Positions 18,696 through 28,461 of a stretch of 64,000 bases of DNA are shown one piece after another; the first letter of the stretch is position 1, and the number at the start of each line of letters is the position of its first letter. The stretch is from Aliidiomarina taiwanensis (GTDB lineage Bacteria > Pseudomonadota > Gammaproteobacteria > Enterobacterales > Alteromonadaceae): NCBI RefSeq assembly GCF_003987015.1, contig NZ_PIPQ01000002.1, forward strand, positions 124,001 through 188,000. Direction: 5' to 3'. Both the position numbers and the translations under genes were made by a program. The notes under the pieces are model-generated. The model was not told where the DNA came from. It did not search any database and was given only the letters and a program-made list of their open reading frames with translations.

Positions 18696-19259
18696 ATGGC
18701 CGAAAAGCAAGTTCCCACTATTCTCTCACGCCAGATTGTAGCGAAAAGTCGGCTGCTTCGCATTGAAGCCCTCGAGTTAAAATTTAGTAATGGGGTGAGG
18801 CGTCAGTACGAGCGCATGCCAGGCAGTGGCCGGGGTGCCGTTTTAGTGGTGCCCATGCTGGACGACGACACCATGTTATTAATTCGGGAATATGCGGCAG
18901 GTTTACATAATTATCAGTTAGGTTTCCCCAAAGGCTTGGTGGACCCAGGCGAAACGCCAGAGCAAGCGGCCAACCGCGAGTTGAAAGAAGAGGTTGGCTA
19001 CGGCGTGGGCGAGTTAAAAGAATTGAAGCAAGTCACGGTGGCTTCGTCGTTTATGGACTCGAATATGCATTTGTTTGTGGGTCGCCATTTATACCCAGAA
19101 AAGCTAGAAGGGGACGAGCCAGAGCCCTTAGAGGTGGTGCCATGGAAATTGTCGCAATTAGACGAGCTGTTGGTGCAGCCCGACTTTACCGAAGCGCGCA
19201 GCATTGCGGCTGTGCTGCTGTTACGCCGCTGGCTTGATCACGAGGGATGGCCCACATGA
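18696..19259 (+). CDS. nudE: ADP compounds hydrolase NudE
   Basis: NudE is a Nudix hydrolase acting on ADP-ribose, Ap3A and NADH-type compounds. The 187-aa sequence carries the full Nudix box from GLVDPGETPEQAANRELKEE into VGYG (about residues 88-111), with the metal-binding REL-EE core intact. The N-terminal LEFSNGVRR-like segment (here LKFSNGVRRQYERMPG) and the C-terminal GDEPEPLEVVPW and PDFTEARSIAAVLLLRRWL are typical of NudE. It overlaps cysQ by the ATGA arrangement, so the two are coupled. Confidence 0.93.
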   Translation: MAEKQVPTILSRQIVAKSRLLRIEALELKFSNGVRRQYERMPGSGRGAVLVVPMLDDDTMLLIREYAAGLHNYQLGFPKGLVDPGETPEQAANRELKEEVGYGVGELKELKQVTVASSFMDSNMHLFVGRHLYPEKLEGDEPEPLEVVPWKLSQLDELLVQPDFTEARSIAAVLLLRRWLDHEGWPT

Positions 19260-20077
19260 ACTATGACTTAGCAGCTTTATTGCCAAAGGCGGGCGCTGTT
19301 GCAATGGACACCGGGAAGCTGCTATTGGCACAGCAGCAAGAAGGGACTTTTGAAATAAAAGCCAAAGGTGACGACTCGCCGGTTACTTCCGCCGACTTTG
19401 CGGCCAGCCAACTGATAGTTACGCGGCTTAGCCAGCTAACCCCTGACATTCCCGTACTGACAGAAGAAGCGTTGAAGCCTTGGGCTGAGCGGCAAACGTG
19501 GCAACGCTACTGGCTGGTGGACCCGCTGGACGGGACCCAGGAATTTATTTATGGCAGTGGCGACTTCGCCGTAAGCATTGCGCTTATGGAGCATAACCAG
19601 CCGGTGTTAGGAGTTATTTACTGGCCGGACAAAGGGGCCTTGTACTCTGCTGGGAAAGGGCTTGGGGCGACCCGGCAAAGGGCAGGCGTGACTGAGCCCA
19701 TTCGGGTGAATAAGTTACAGAAACCTGAGCAAGGGCCCTTGACCATTGCGTTAAGCCGCCGCCAACCCGTCGACCGCGTGCTGTCGCAAATGGCCGTAGG
19801 CGAGCGGCAAACCCATGCGTTACATACGGGGAGTTGTGCGCTGAAGTCGTGCTTGGTAGCCGAAGGCGCTGCTGACTGTTTCTTGCGGGTAGGCATTACC
19901 GGGGAATGGGACACAGCCGCAGCGCAAATTTTGGTGGAAGAGGCCGGGGGGCAGTTGGTGAGTGTGGACTTTGAGCCTATTCGTTATAACCAAACCGACG
20001 ACTTAACCAACCCCGACTTTTTGGTGTTGGGTGACCCGTCGGTGCCTTGGCAGGATATTTTTCCGAAGTCGCCTTAG
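19256..20077 (+). CDS. cysQ: 3'(2'),5'-bisphosphate nucleotidase CysQ
   Basis: CysQ removes the 3'-phosphate from PAP, a by-product of sulfate assimilation, and belongs to the inositol monophosphatase superfamily. The 273-aa protein has the metal site DSPVTSADFAASQ (about 43-55), EEALKPW, and the family signature WLVDPLDGTQEFIYGSGDFA (about 84-103). The second signature, GEWDTAAAQILVEEAGGQL, is near 218-236. I prefer ATG 19256 over the in-frame ATG 19247 because GAGGG at 19242-19246 is then 9 nt away and the start overlaps the nudE stop as ATGA. Its stop is one base from the convergent yheU stop. Confidence 0.92.
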   Translation: MNYDLAALLPKAGAVAMDTGKLLLAQQQEGTFEIKAKGDDSPVTSADFAASQLIVTRLSQLTPDIPVLTEEALKPWAERQTWQRYWLVDPLDGTQEFIYGSGDFAVSIALMEHNQPVLGVIYWPDKGALYSAGKGLGATRQRAGVTEPIRVNKLQKPEQGPLTIALSRRQPVDRVLSQMAVGERQTHALHTGSCALKSCLVAEGAADCFLRVGITGEWDTAAAQILVEEAGGQLVSVDFEPIRYNQTDDLTNPDFLVLGDPSVPWQDIFPKSP

Positions 20078-20078
20078 T

Positions 20079-20300
20079 TTAGTCCGGCGTGACTTGGTGC
20101 GCCGGCACTATATTCACGCTTTCATGCAGTTCTGAGTACACTATAAGCGCTTTGCCACTTTTTAGTTGTTCGCGCACCTGGGCGACTTTCGTTGCTAAGG
20201 GCACGTCCTGTTCGCCGTATTCGGTTCCTTCCATTAATACAAATTGTTCAATTAACCGGTTCAGAGTTTCCGGCTCTAAGTCTTGCCATGGAATGCGCAT
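20079..20300 (-). CDS. yheU: YheU family protein (UPF0270)
   Basis: Starting from ATG at 20300 gives a 73-aa protein, [20 protein letters not shown] onward, with [20 protein letters not shown] and [14 protein letters not shown], closely matching E. coli YheU. The family has no established function. AAGGAG lies just upstream of this ATG. The reading frame stays open upstream to 20555, but that part is antisense-frame sequence within yheT and has no family similarity. It follows yheT after 8 nt, the same yheT-yheU order as in enterobacteria. Confidence 0.9.
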   Translation of the reverse strand: MRIPWQDLEPETLNRLIEQFVLMEGTEYGEQDVPLATKVAQVREQLKSGKALIVYSELHESVNIVPAHQVTPD

Positions 20301-20308
20301 AAAGCTCC

Positions 20309-21340
20309 TTATTTGTTGTGTGGTGTATGTAAAGAAAACCAATGCATGAGCCGCGGCGGCAACCAAGGGGTCGCTTTCCCTTGCCGCTGTTCGATAAAGC
20401 CCACATGACCGCCCCGCTGTTGAAGTTCGTAGTGTACTTGCGGGCTGAGTTGGTTTGGGTGGGGGATAGACGCCGCACAGGTAAAGGGGTCGTCTTTTGC
20501 GTGGACCACCAACAAAGGGTGCTGTACTTGGGGTAAAAACTGCAAACCACTGCACTGTTGGTAATAGTCGTCGGCGTCGGCAAACCCATGCAAAGGGGCT
20601 GTCACTAAATTGTCGAACGTGGGGAAGTCGCGAATGGCTAATAAAGTACGCTCGGAAATACTGAGTTGAGAACGAATGATGCCCCTTTCAAGTTTGAGCC
20701 ATGTTTTTTGCTTTAGCTGGTTCAGTAGGTGGTTTCGGTACATGCGCGACCAGCCTTTGTTAACCCGAACTGAGCTGGGTGCTAAGGCTAAGGGAGGTGA
20801 AACAGCGCTGGCAGCGACAATGGGCAGTTCTGGTGATTCGGCCAATAACTTCACCAGCATGTTGCCGCCTAAGCTATACCCAGCGGTAAACAAAGGGTTG
20901 TTGGGGAAGTGTTCGGCTAAATGCTGCAAAAAGTAGCGGGCGTCGCCCGTGTCGCCAGAATGGTACGCCCGGGCTAAGCGGTTGGGCCGGCCGGAACAGC
21001 TGCGAAAGTGCATGACCACCGCATACCAACCTTGTTGCCTAGCGGCCAGCATAAGTTGGTCTGCATAAGACGAGCGCGCGCTGCCTTCTAAACCATGAAA
21101 AATAACCACCAAGGGCGCAGGGCGTGCGGCTACGGTGACAGGGTCGTCCGACCAAGCCAAGTCGACAAAGTCGCCGTCGGGCAAGGGAAATTCATGCCAG
21201 TGTAACGTGGCCATGCACTGGTATTTCGCAAGTCGCGACCACAGGGTTTGTAGGTGGTTGTTCCGAAACCACGGGTGTGGTTTGAAATGGTTCGAAACAA
21301 TTGTTTCATTGTGGCTCGTTGGTGGAGCTTGCATAATCAT
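20309..21340 (-). CDS. yheT: Alpha/beta-fold hydrolase YheT
   Basis: The 343-aa product resembles E. coli YheT, a hydrolase of unknown substrate. Conserved blocks are [12 protein letters not shown] (about 27-38), [30 protein letters not shown] (oxyanion region) and [20 protein letters not shown]. The expected nucleophile is the Ser of GYSLGGNML (about residue 150), the acid Asp is in VVHAKDDPF, and the base His in RGGHVGFIE. Two near-N-terminal ATGs (codons 1 and 3) are possible; neither has a strong ribosome site. Its start is 29 bp from the divergent M16 protease gene, so their promoters must overlap. Confidence 0.9.
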   Translation of the reverse strand: MIMQAPPTSHNETIVSNHFKPHPWFRNNHLQTLWSRLAKYQCMATLHWHEFPLPDGDFVDLAWSDDPVTVAARPAPLVVIFHGLEGSARSSYADQLMLAARQQGWYAVVMHFRSCSGRPNRLARAYHSGDTGDARYFLQHLAEHFPNNPLFTAGYSLGGNMLVKLLAESPELPIVAASAVSPPLALAPSSVRVNKGWSRMYRNHLLNQLKQKTWLKLERGIIRSQLSISERTLLAIRDFPTFDNLVTAPLHGFADADDYYQQCSGLQFLPQVQHPLLVVHAKDDPFTCAASIPHPNQLSPQVHYELQQRGGHVGFIEQRQGKATPWLPPRLMHWFSLHTPHNK

Positions 21341-21369
21341 ACTTTCACTCGACTAAATGGACACGACCT

Positions 21370-24195
21370 ATGAAGATTTCATTCTACTTGTACCTAACTG
21401 TAGCACTTTTAGGTGCCGCGTTGGTGGGTTGTACACAGCCTAAACCTAGCGACACGACACAAGTATATACCAGTCCTTACGACACCCGCGAGTACCGCAC
21501 CCTGACCCTAGAAAACGGGTTACAGGTCATGTTGGTCAGCGACCCGGAAACGGAGAAGTCGGCAGCGGCGCTAGCAGTGCACGTGGGGAGTATGCAAAAC
21601 CCCGACGAACAATTAGGGCTGGCACACTTTCTAGAGCATATGTTGTTTTTAGGGACAGAGAAATACCCAGACCCAGACGAATACAGTGAATTTATGTCGC
21701 GTCATAATGGTATGCATAACGCCTACACAGCGGACGACCATACCAATTATATGTTTGAAATAAATAACAGTGCCTTGCCCGAAGCTCTCGACCGCTTTGC
21801 AGACTTTTTCAAAGCGCCTTTGTTTACGCCGGAATATGTGGAGAAGGAAGTAAATGCGGTGAATTCGGAGTGGTCGATGCAGCGGGCGAACGACGGCTTT
21901 GTGCTGTTTGCATTGAATAATACCACACTAAACCCGGCGCACCCTATTTCGCGCTTCCGCATTGGTAACAGCGAGTCGCTTGGCGACAAAGAAAATAGCA
22001 AGCTGTTAGACACCATGGTGGACTTTTACCAACGCTATTACTCGGCCAACCTTATGACCGCCGCAGTAACGGGAAACCGCAGTTTAGACGAGCTTGAACA
22101 GCTGGCGCGTGACGCATTTGCGGACATTCCTAACTTCAACGCCACAGTAGAGCCTATTACTGCGCCACCTGCGACAGCAAATGAATTGCAGCAGGTTATT
22201 TTTTATAAGCCACAAATTGAAACCCGTGAGCTGTTGCTAGACTTTACCCTGCCTGACTTGAGTGGTTCGTTCCGCAGTAAGCCTGCAACCATTGTGGCGT
22301 ACCTTATTGCTTCTGAAATGCCAGGTACGCCGGTGGCGTTGCTGCGTGAGGCGGGCTTGATTGAGTCGGTGAATGCCTGGGGTGAAACCAATAATTACGG
22401 CAATGCTGGGCGTTTACGCGTGCATATAAGTCTGACAGAACAGGGATACGCCCAGAAGGACGTTATTTTAGGGCTGATGTTCCGTTACTTCCAGCAGCTG
22501 CGTGAGCAAGGCGTAAATGAAGACTATGTGGAAGAAGTGCGCACTGTTTTAAATAACGACTTTCAGTTCCTGCGTCGGGCCGGTGCCTTTCAGTATGTGT
22601 CAAGCTTAGCAGCCAGTATGCTAACCGTGCCTGCCGAGCATGCGGTAGACGCAAACTACCGGTTAGACAGTTTCGATAAAGAAAAAACGCAGGGGGTGCT
22701 AGACAAATTAACACCAAGCAATGTGCGTATATTTGTGATTGCACCAGACGTTGAAACCAACCAAAGCATGCATTTTTTTGATGCTGAGTACAGTGTCAAA
22801 CCGTTAGCTGACAGTACCATTGCTGAATGGAAACAGCTGGCCAGTGCCGTACCCATTAAGCTTCCTGCTGTGAACCGCTTGTTACCGGAAGACTTAAGCC
22901 TGGTTGCCGGCGAGGTACGTGAAACGCCGCGTGAGCTAATAAATGAAGCGGGTGTGTCTTTGTTGTACCAGCGCAGTGAACGCTTTCAAGAGCCGCGGGC
23001 CGTGGTGAGTGTGAACTACTATAAGCAGTTGAGCGAGCTAACCTGGGAAGAGCGCACCGCAGCGCGTATGTTGCTGAATGCCTTCAACCTAAGCCAACGT
23101 GGTTTAGCCCGTGAAGCAGGCATTGCGGGTGTGCAGTACAGCTTAAACCTGGGGACAGGGTTAGAGTTACGTATGTCAGGCTTTAACGACAAGCAGCCTT
23201 TGCTTGCGAACTTAGTGATGGAGCGCTTTATGGCGTTTGAGCCGACGGCTGAACAGTTAGAACAGTCGCGTGATCGCTTCCGCAGAGACATTGAAAACAT
23301 GCAGCGTGAACGTCCATTACGTCGCTTGTTCCCAACTTTTTCAGCACTGACGCGGCCCGAGTACAAAAGCTACGAAGCACGTTTAGCCGGCTTGCAGGCC
23401 ATTACTGCCGAACAAGTGTTGGCCAGCCGTGACGTGCTACTTAGCGACGTGTTGGTGCGGGCTTTTGTGTATGGCAATTACACGGAAACGGGCGCCAAAA
23501 CCCTAACGCAAACCCTTGCTGGTTATGCCCAGGTGAACGCCGCGCGTCGTTTCCGAGAGCATGAGCCAGTACGTAACATAAACACCTTTCCGGTGGGCTT
23601 TCAAAGCGACACGGCATTAAGCGACAGTGCGGTTTTAGACGCTTACATTCTGGACGACACGGGTATGGCGTTGGAGCTGGCCGCCGAAATGTTACGCGAC
23701 CTGATGCATACGCGTTTCTTTAACCAGTTGCGTACGGAAGAGCAACTAGGCTATGCCGTGGGTGTAACCACACTTGGTTTACAAGACAAACCTGGATTAG
23801 GCTTTTATATTCAAAGCCCTGTGCGTGGCCCTGGTGCATTAGTGGAGCGGTTCGACACCTTTAAAGCAGACTTTGCTGAGTTTTTAGCAACACTGAGCGA
23901 CGAGCGCTTTGCTGAGGTGCAGGCGGCAGTGCGTACCAGCCTGATGCAGCCGGCACAAAACCTCAATGAGGAAGCGGCCCGAATGCGTGCAGAATGGCTC
24001 AAAGAGCAACCGCAATTCGACCGCAGAGAGCAAAAACTGGCGCTGGTTGATGCCATGCAAAAAGAAGACTTACAGGCCTTGTATACACGTATGCTAGCTG
24101 ACGACGCAGTGCGTGTGCGGGTGGAGTTCCGCGGCAGCGACTTTCGTGAAGAGGCGTTTGCCGACGCGGCAGGATGGACCCTGCTGAGTCAGTAA
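21370..24195 (+). CDS. Pitrilysin-like M16 zinc protease, lipoprotein
   Basis: This 941-aa protein is a protease III/insulinase-type metallopeptidase. The N-terminus MKISFYLYLTVALLGAALVGC is a lipoprotein signal with lipobox LVGC, so it should be anchored to a membrane in the periplasm, unlike soluble E. coli pitrilysin. The inverted zinc motif HFLEH spans 86-90, and Glu167 in VNSEW completes the HxxEHx76E pattern exactly. Second-half M16 domains follow, with RFFNQLRTEEQLGYAVGV-like sequence near 780-795, a region that helps substrate binding in insulinases. The likely role is degradation of periplasmic peptides. Monocistronic. Confidence 0.92.
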   Translation: MKISFYLYLTVALLGAALVGCTQPKPSDTTQVYTSPYDTREYRTLTLENGLQVMLVSDPETEKSAAALAVHVGSMQNPDEQLGLAHFLEHMLFLGTEKYPDPDEYSEFMSRHNGMHNAYTADDHTNYMFEINNSALPEALDRFADFFKAPLFTPEYVEKEVNAVNSEWSMQRANDGFVLFALNNTTLNPAHPISRFRIGNSESLGDKENSKLLDTMVDFYQRYYSANLMTAAVTGNRSLDELEQLARDAFADIPNFNATVEPITAPPATANELQQVIFYKPQIETRELLLDFTLPDLSGSFRSKPATIVAYLIASEMPGTPVALLREAGLIESVNAWGETNNYGNAGRLRVHISLTEQGYAQKDVILGLMFRYFQQLREQGVNEDYVEEVRTVLNNDFQFLRRAGAFQYVSSLAASMLTVPAEHAVDANYRLDSFDKEKTQGVLDKLTPSNVRIFVIAPDVETNQSMHFFDAEYSVKPLADSTIAEWKQLASAVPIKLPAVNRLLPEDLSLVAGEVRETPRELINEAGVSLLYQRSERFQEPRAVVSVNYYKQLSELTWEERTAARMLLNAFNLSQRGLAREAGIAGVQYSLNLGTGLELRMSGFNDKQPLLANLVMERFMAFEPTAEQLEQSRDRFRRDIENMQRERPLRRLFPTFSALTRPEYKSYEARLAGLQAITAEQVLASRDVLLSDVLVRAFVYGNYTETGAKTLTQTLAGYAQVNAARRFREHEPVRNINTFPVGFQSDTALSDSAVLDAYILDDTGMALELAAEMLRDLMHTRFFNQLRTEEQLGYAVGVTTLGLQDKPGLGFYIQSPVRGPGALVERFDTFKADFAEFLATLSDERFAEVQAAVRTSLMQPAQNLNEEAARMRAEWLKEQPQFDRREQKLALVDAMQKEDLQALYTRMLADDAVRVRVEFRGSDFREEAFADAAGWTLLSQ

Positions 24196-24201
24196 ACCAT
24201 G

Positions 24202-24235
24202 TAAAAAAGGGGCGAGCAGCTAGCTGAGCTGCTCG
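24202..24235 (-). terminator. Intrinsic terminator of yheS
   Basis: Arms CGAGCAGCT (24213-24221) and AGCTGCTCG (24227-24235) form a 9-bp stem with a 5-nt loop. On the minus strand it is followed by CCCC and a T6 run (24203-24208). It overlaps the last codons of yheS, and the opposite M16 gene ends 7 nt beyond. Confidence 0.6.
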
Positions 24236-26124
24236 TACTCTGCTTCCAATTCAAGCCATTCGGCTTCCACCTGCTCCAACTCACTTTGTAACTTACCTTG
24301 CTGCTGAAATAAGGCTTGTAGTTGGTCTGCGGGTGTATTTTGGTATATCTCAGGGTCTGCTAACTGGGTGTTAATTTCGTCTAAGGCTTCGCTAAGACGT
24401 TCCATGGCTTGTTCTGTTTTTTTAATTTTATTGCGTATAGGTTGTAACAGTTGGCGTTGTGCTGCTGCGGCTTGGCGTTGTTGGCGCTTTTGATCGCGGC
24501 TGTCGCTGTTGGTGGTGCTTTTAGAGGCCGCGTCACACGAGTCTTCAATTGAAGAGTTTTGTTCGTTTAACCAGCGGCTGTAGTCGTCGAGGTCGCCTTT
24601 AAAAGGCTCAACGGCTCGGTCAGCCACTAAGTAATAGTCGTCGACAGTGGCTCGCAGGAAGTGGCGGTCGTGAGACACCACCACCATAGCACCGGTAAAT
24701 TCTTGCAGTGCCATAACCAAGGCTTCACGCATGTCGAGGTCGAGGTGGTTGGTGGGCTCATCCAGCAGTAATAAGTTTGGTCGCTGGTATATAAGCAGGG
24801 CTAATACCAGCCGGGCTTTTTCACCCCCAGAGAAAGGTGCCACGGGCTCAAAGGCTCGGTCGCCTTTAAAGCCAAATCGGCCAAGGTAGTCGCGCAGGCT
24901 TTGCTCTGAAGCTTTCGGCGCTATGCGCAGCAAATGGGCCATGGCGGTTTCTTCTGGGTGCAAGGTGTCTAACTGATGCTGGGCAAAGTAGCCAATGGCA
25001 AGGCCGGCACTGGGCTCGCGTTCGCCTTGCAGGGGCTGTAATTCACCCGCCAGCAGTTTGGTTAAGGTGGACTTCCCCGCGCCATTACGGCCTAACAAAC
25101 CAATCCGGCTGCCAGGCACCAGGTTTAATTGAATAGCCGAAAGTATCACAGTGTCGCCATACCCCGCTTGCACCTGGTCGAGCTTAATGAGCGGGTTTGG
25201 TAGCTTGTCGGGCTTGGGGAACGTAAGGTCGTAACTGTTGGACTCGTCAATAGGTGCGGTCGCCGTAAGCTTTTCTAAAGCCTTTAAGCGGCTTTGAGCT
25301 TGCTTGGCTTTACTGGCTTTTGCCCGGAAGCGGTCGACAAAGCTTTGCAGGTGCGCACGCTGAGTCTGCTCCTTGTCGAATTGCTGCTGAGCTTGAGCCC
25401 GGCGTTCAACACGCTGGCGCTGAAAGCTGGAGTAGTTGCCGTTGTAGCTGTGGGTGGTGCCCTGTTCAATGTGGATGGTGTGGGTAATCACACCATCCAG
25501 AAAGTCGCGGTCGTGGGAAATGATCATCACGGTGCCCGGGAAACGGGTGAGCCAACCTTCCAACCAAATAATGGTGTCTAAGTCGAGGTGGTTGGTGGGT
25601 TCGTCCAGTAGCAGCAGGTCGGCTCGGGCTATGAGCGCTTGGGCGAGGTTGAGCCGCATTCGCCACCCGCCCGAGAAAGACCGAACCGGGTGGGTCAGTT
25701 GTTCTGTGGTAAAGCCAAGGCCTGCAAGCAAAGAAGCTGCGCGCGCTTCAATTTGATAACCACCAATGGTGTCCAGCTGGCCATGTAAATTTGCAATGGC
25801 ATGGCCGTCGTTGTCTGCTTCGGCTTGGGCAAGGGCTGCCTGTACCTGCGTATATTCGGTGTCGCCCGCTATAACGTACTCCTGCGCGGGCGTGTCTAGG
25901 GCCGGGGTTTCCTGAGCCACACTGGCAATACGCCAGGCTTTTGGTAACCCAAGTTCACCGTGATCTTGCTTGAGCTTTCCTTGCAGCAAAGCAAACAGCG
26001 ACGACTTGCCTGTGCCATTGGCACCGACTAAGCCGACACGTTGGCCCGGAAAGATGGTAAACTGTGCATCGGTAAGGAGTTGCTTACTGCCGCGCATCAA
26101 ACTTAGGTTTTCAGCTTTGATCAT
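24220..26124 (-). CDS. yheS: ABC-F ATPase YheS
   Basis: YheS is a cytoplasmic ABC-F protein, a group that binds the ribosomal E site and relieves stalled translation. The 634-aa sequence has two ATPase cassettes without membrane segments. The first has Walker A GANGTGKSS (about 34-42), signature SFSGGWRMRL and Walker B LLLLDEPTNHLDLD. The second has GRNGAGKSTL (about 345), FSGGEKARLV and LLLLDEPTNHLDLD. A linker rich in Gln/Arg/Lys (RAQAQQQFDKEQTQRAHLQS) joins them and a C-terminal coiled coil (about 540-634) follows. Length and sequence match E. coli YheS (637 aa) well. Confidence 0.94.
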   Translation of the reverse strand: MIKAENLSLMRGSKQLLTDAQFTIFPGQRVGLVGANGTGKSSLFALLQGKLKQDHGELGLPKAWRIASVAQETPALDTPAQEYVIAGDTEYTQVQAALAQAEADNDGHAIANLHGQLDTIGGYQIEARAASLLAGLGFTTEQLTHPVRSFSGGWRMRLNLAQALIARADLLLLDEPTNHLDLDTIIWLEGWLTRFPGTVMIISHDRDFLDGVITHTIHIEQGTTHSYNGNYSSFQRQRVERRAQAQQQFDKEQTQRAHLQSFVDRFRAKASKAKQAQSRLKALEKLTATAPIDESNSYDLTFPKPDKLPNPLIKLDQVQAGYGDTVILSAIQLNLVPGSRIGLLGRNGAGKSTLTKLLAGELQPLQGEREPSAGLAIGYFAQHQLDTLHPEETAMAHLLRIAPKASEQSLRDYLGRFGFKGDRAFEPVAPFSGGEKARLVLALLIYQRPNLLLLDEPTNHLDLDMREALVMALQEFTGAMVVVSHDRHFLRATVDDYYLVADRAVEPFKGDLDDYSRWLNEQNSSIEDSCDAASKSTTNSDSRDQKRQQRQAAAAQRQLLQPIRNKIKKTEQAMERLSEALDEINTQLADPEIYQNTPADQLQALFQQQGKLQSELEQVEAEWLELEAEYEQLS

Positions 26125-26218
26125 AGAATTTCTGATGGTTATTAAGTGGAAGCGTAAGTCCGCATGATACTGGTTTTAGCTACGCATTGTTAGAGACAAG
26201 AGAAGGAAACAGAACGTT

Positions 26219-26428
26219 ATGGCCCGAACACGTAAACGTTTTATAGCGGGCTCTGTATGCCCAGAGTGTAAAGACGACGACAGCTTAATGCTGTACGAAG
26301 AAGGTGGGCAAGAGCACGTGGAGTGTGTGTCGTGTAATTATAAAATTAGCGAGCGTGACGCAACGCAAAAGAATGAAGCTCAGCCAACAGCTGCGAACGA
26401 ACAAGTAATAGGTTACTTTAAGCCTTAA
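26219..26428 (+). CDS. yheV: YheV family zinc-ribbon protein
   Basis: The 69-aa protein begins MARTRKRFIAGSVCPECKDD and carries CPEC and CVSC pairs (Cys14/17 and Cys37/40), a four-cysteine zinc ribbon. The end, EQVIGYFKP, matches the YheV family, which has no defined role. It is divergent from yheS across 94 bp, as in enterobacteria where yheS and yheV are close. An AAGGAAACAG sequence precedes the ATG. Confidence 0.88.
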   Translation: MARTRKRFIAGSVCPECKDDDSLMLYEEGGQEHVECVSCNYKISERDATQKNEAQPTAANEQVIGYFKP

Positions 26429-26468
26429 ACAGCTTATAAATGGATAATGCAATAAAAAAGGATGAACT

Positions 26469-28016
26469 ATGACTGAAGAATTTAGCTTACACCCGCTTTT
26501 TTCGCCAGAGCAGATTCAGCGCAACGAAAGTGCTGCAGCTGAGCGCGAAGGCCTGACCATGTGGCAGCTTATGGAGCGTGCGGGGCAAGCCGTATTCAGA
26601 TGTCTAAGGCAGCATTATTCAATTCCAACCACAGTGGCGGTGCTGTGTGGCCCAGGCAATAATGGTGGCGACGGTTTGGTTGTGGCCACGATTGCGCAAC
26701 AAGCGGGCTACCAGGTGCGCTTGTTTGCTGAAACAGGCGCTTTTGAAAAGCAAAGCCTGGAGGCGGCGTTGGCGCTAAACTTATGGTTAGAGAACGGCGG
26801 TGAAATAGAGCCTTTAAGTGCTTGGCCAGAAGCAGAAGCCGACGTGGTGGTCGACGCCTTATTTGGTACTGGCTTAAACAGCCGTGTGCGGGGCATTTAT
26901 GCAACCACCATTGAAAGCATAAATGCGCGCAAGCTGCCCGTATTGGCTGTGGACATACCCAGTGGGCTGCACGGTGACACAGGGCAAGCAATGGGGGTGG
27001 CCGTACAGGCAACGCACACCATTAGCTTTATTGGCATGAAGCGAGGGCTATATACAGCAGACGCTCGCGACTACTGTGGCCAACTTTGGTATGCAGACCT
27101 AGGCTTAGCCACGGCCATTGAAGAAGAGGTGGTACCGGCCGCGTGGCGGTTAGAGTCGAAGCAGCTGCGTGCTTGGTTGCCAAAACGGAAAGAGCAAAGC
27201 CACAAAGGACTTTATGGCCACGTGCTGGTTGTGGGTGGCCAGCGAGGAATGGCGGGGGCGGTACGTTTAGCAGGTGAAGCGGCGCTGCGTAGTGGTGCTG
27301 GCAAGGTGACTGTGGTGTGTGAACCGGGCCAAGAAGAGCTGGTGGTGGGTGTGCCTGAGCTGATGGTGCTGGGCTTGGACACGCGCAACGAAGAAGATGC
27401 CGCCGAACTAGAACGCTTGTTAACCGGCGTAGATGTAGTGGCTGTGGGGCCAGGATTAGGGCAAAGCGACTGGGCCCAGGGCTTATGGGTAAGCGTGTTA
27501 GCTTCGAGTAAACCTATGGTGGTCGACGCGGACGCATTGAACTTTTTAGCCCAAGCCCAGCTCAAACGAAACAACTGGATTTTAACGCCGCACCCAGGTG
27601 AAGCGGCAACGTTGCTGGATAGCGACAATAAAAGCATTCAAGCAAACCGCTGGGAAAGTGCCAAGTCACTGCAAGAAACCTATGGCGGCACTGTGGTGTT
27701 AAAAGGGTCTGGCACCTTGGTGCAAGACAAAGAACGGGTGGCGGTATGTACCGCGGGCTCGGCAGCTTTGGCTTCGGCGGGTACAGGCGACGTATTAACG
27801 GGCATAACAGCAGGGGTGTGGGCACAAGCTGAGGCTTTAGGCTTAAGCCAGTGGCAAGTGGCTTGCATCGGCGTGTTAGTGCACGGCCTGGCTGGTGAAT
27901 GTGTGGCGAGTAGCTTTCACACAGACGAAAAAGTAACACGTGGCTTATGCGCCAGCGACTTGATGACTCATATAGTACGATGGATGAACCCGAATGAAGG
28001 CAATACATTTAGCTGA
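26469..28016 (+). CDS. nnrDE: Bifunctional NAD(P)H-hydrate epimerase / ADP-dependent dehydratase
   Basis: The 515-aa YjeF-type fusion repairs damaged (hydrated) NADH and NADPH. The N-terminal epimerase domain (about 1-220) has [28 protein letters not shown] and [13 protein letters not shown]. The C-terminal dehydratase domain (about 230-505) has [51 protein letters not shown] and [20 protein letters not shown], which are the nucleotide and substrate sites. It precedes tsaE with a 23-nt overlap, the conserved yjeF-tsaE-amiB-mutL order of gammaproteobacteria. Confidence 0.95.
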   Translation: MTEEFSLHPLFSPEQIQRNESAAAEREGLTMWQLMERAGQAVFRCLRQHYSIPTTVAVLCGPGNNGGDGLVVATIAQQAGYQVRLFAETGAFEKQSLEAALALNLWLENGGEIEPLSAWPEAEADVVVDALFGTGLNSRVRGIYATTIESINARKLPVLAVDIPSGLHGDTGQAMGVAVQATHTISFIGMKRGLYTADARDYCGQLWYADLGLATAIEEEVVPAAWRLESKQLRAWLPKRKEQSHKGLYGHVLVVGGQRGMAGAVRLAGEAALRSGAGKVTVVCEPGQEELVVGVPELMVLGLDTRNEEDAAELERLLTGVDVVAVGPGLGQSDWAQGLWVSVLASSKPMVVDADALNFLAQAQLKRNNWILTPHPGEAATLLDSDNKSIQANRWESAKSLQETYGGTVVLKGSGTLVQDKERVAVCTAGSAALASAGTGDVLTGITAGVWAQAEALGLSQWQVACIGVLVHGLAGECVASSFHTDEKVTRGLCASDLMTHIVRWMNPNEGNTFS

Positions 28017-28461
28017 TGAAGCGGCCACGTTGGCCTTAGGCGCAGCCTTAGCAAACGCTTGTGAACAAGCCGTTGTGATTACATTGCATGGCGACTTAGG
28101 CATGGGTAAAACCACATTTTCCCGGGGTTTTATTCAGGCTTTAGGCCATGAAGGGGCGGTGAAAAGCCCAACCTATACCTTGGTAGAGCCGTACCAGCTT
28201 CAGCAATGGCAGGTGTATCACTTTGACCTTTACCGTTTAAGCGACCCAGAAGAGCTTGAATTTATGGGCATTCGTGATTACTTTGCTAATGACAGTTTGT
28301 GTTTAATTGAATGGCCCGAGCGAGGCATGGGGGTACTACCAAGCCCTGACTTAGCAGTGCATTTTTCGCCGGCCCGTTCGGACACAGGTAACCCCGCACG
28401 TGAAGTGCGTTTAGAAGCCTTAACTCCGGCAGGGGAACAATTACTTAAAAGCAGCGCATGA
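27994..28461 (+). CDS. tsaE: TsaE ATPase, tRNA t6A synthesis
   Basis: TsaE is the P-loop ATPase that drives the TsaBD complex in making N6-threonylcarbamoyladenosine at A37 of ANN-decoding tRNAs. The 155-aa protein has Walker [15 protein letters not shown] (33-46), [12 protein letters not shown] and a Walker B-like [12 protein letters not shown], as in E. coli. The start overlaps nnrDE by 23 nt, and its stop overlaps the amiB ATG by 4 nt, so the three are translated in series. Confidence 0.94.
   Translation: MKAIHLADEAATLALGAALANACEQAVVITLHGDLGMGKTTFSRGFIQALGHEGAVKSPTYTLVEPYQLQQWQVYHFDLYRLSDPEELEFMGIRDYFANDSLCLIEWPERGMGVLPSPDLAVHFSPARSDTGNPAREVRLEALTPAGEQLLKSSA

Noticed and set aside
20301..20555. 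N-terminal extension of yheU
   Set aside because: This stretch is the yheT coding sequence read in another frame; AAGGAG and family alignment support ATG at 20300.
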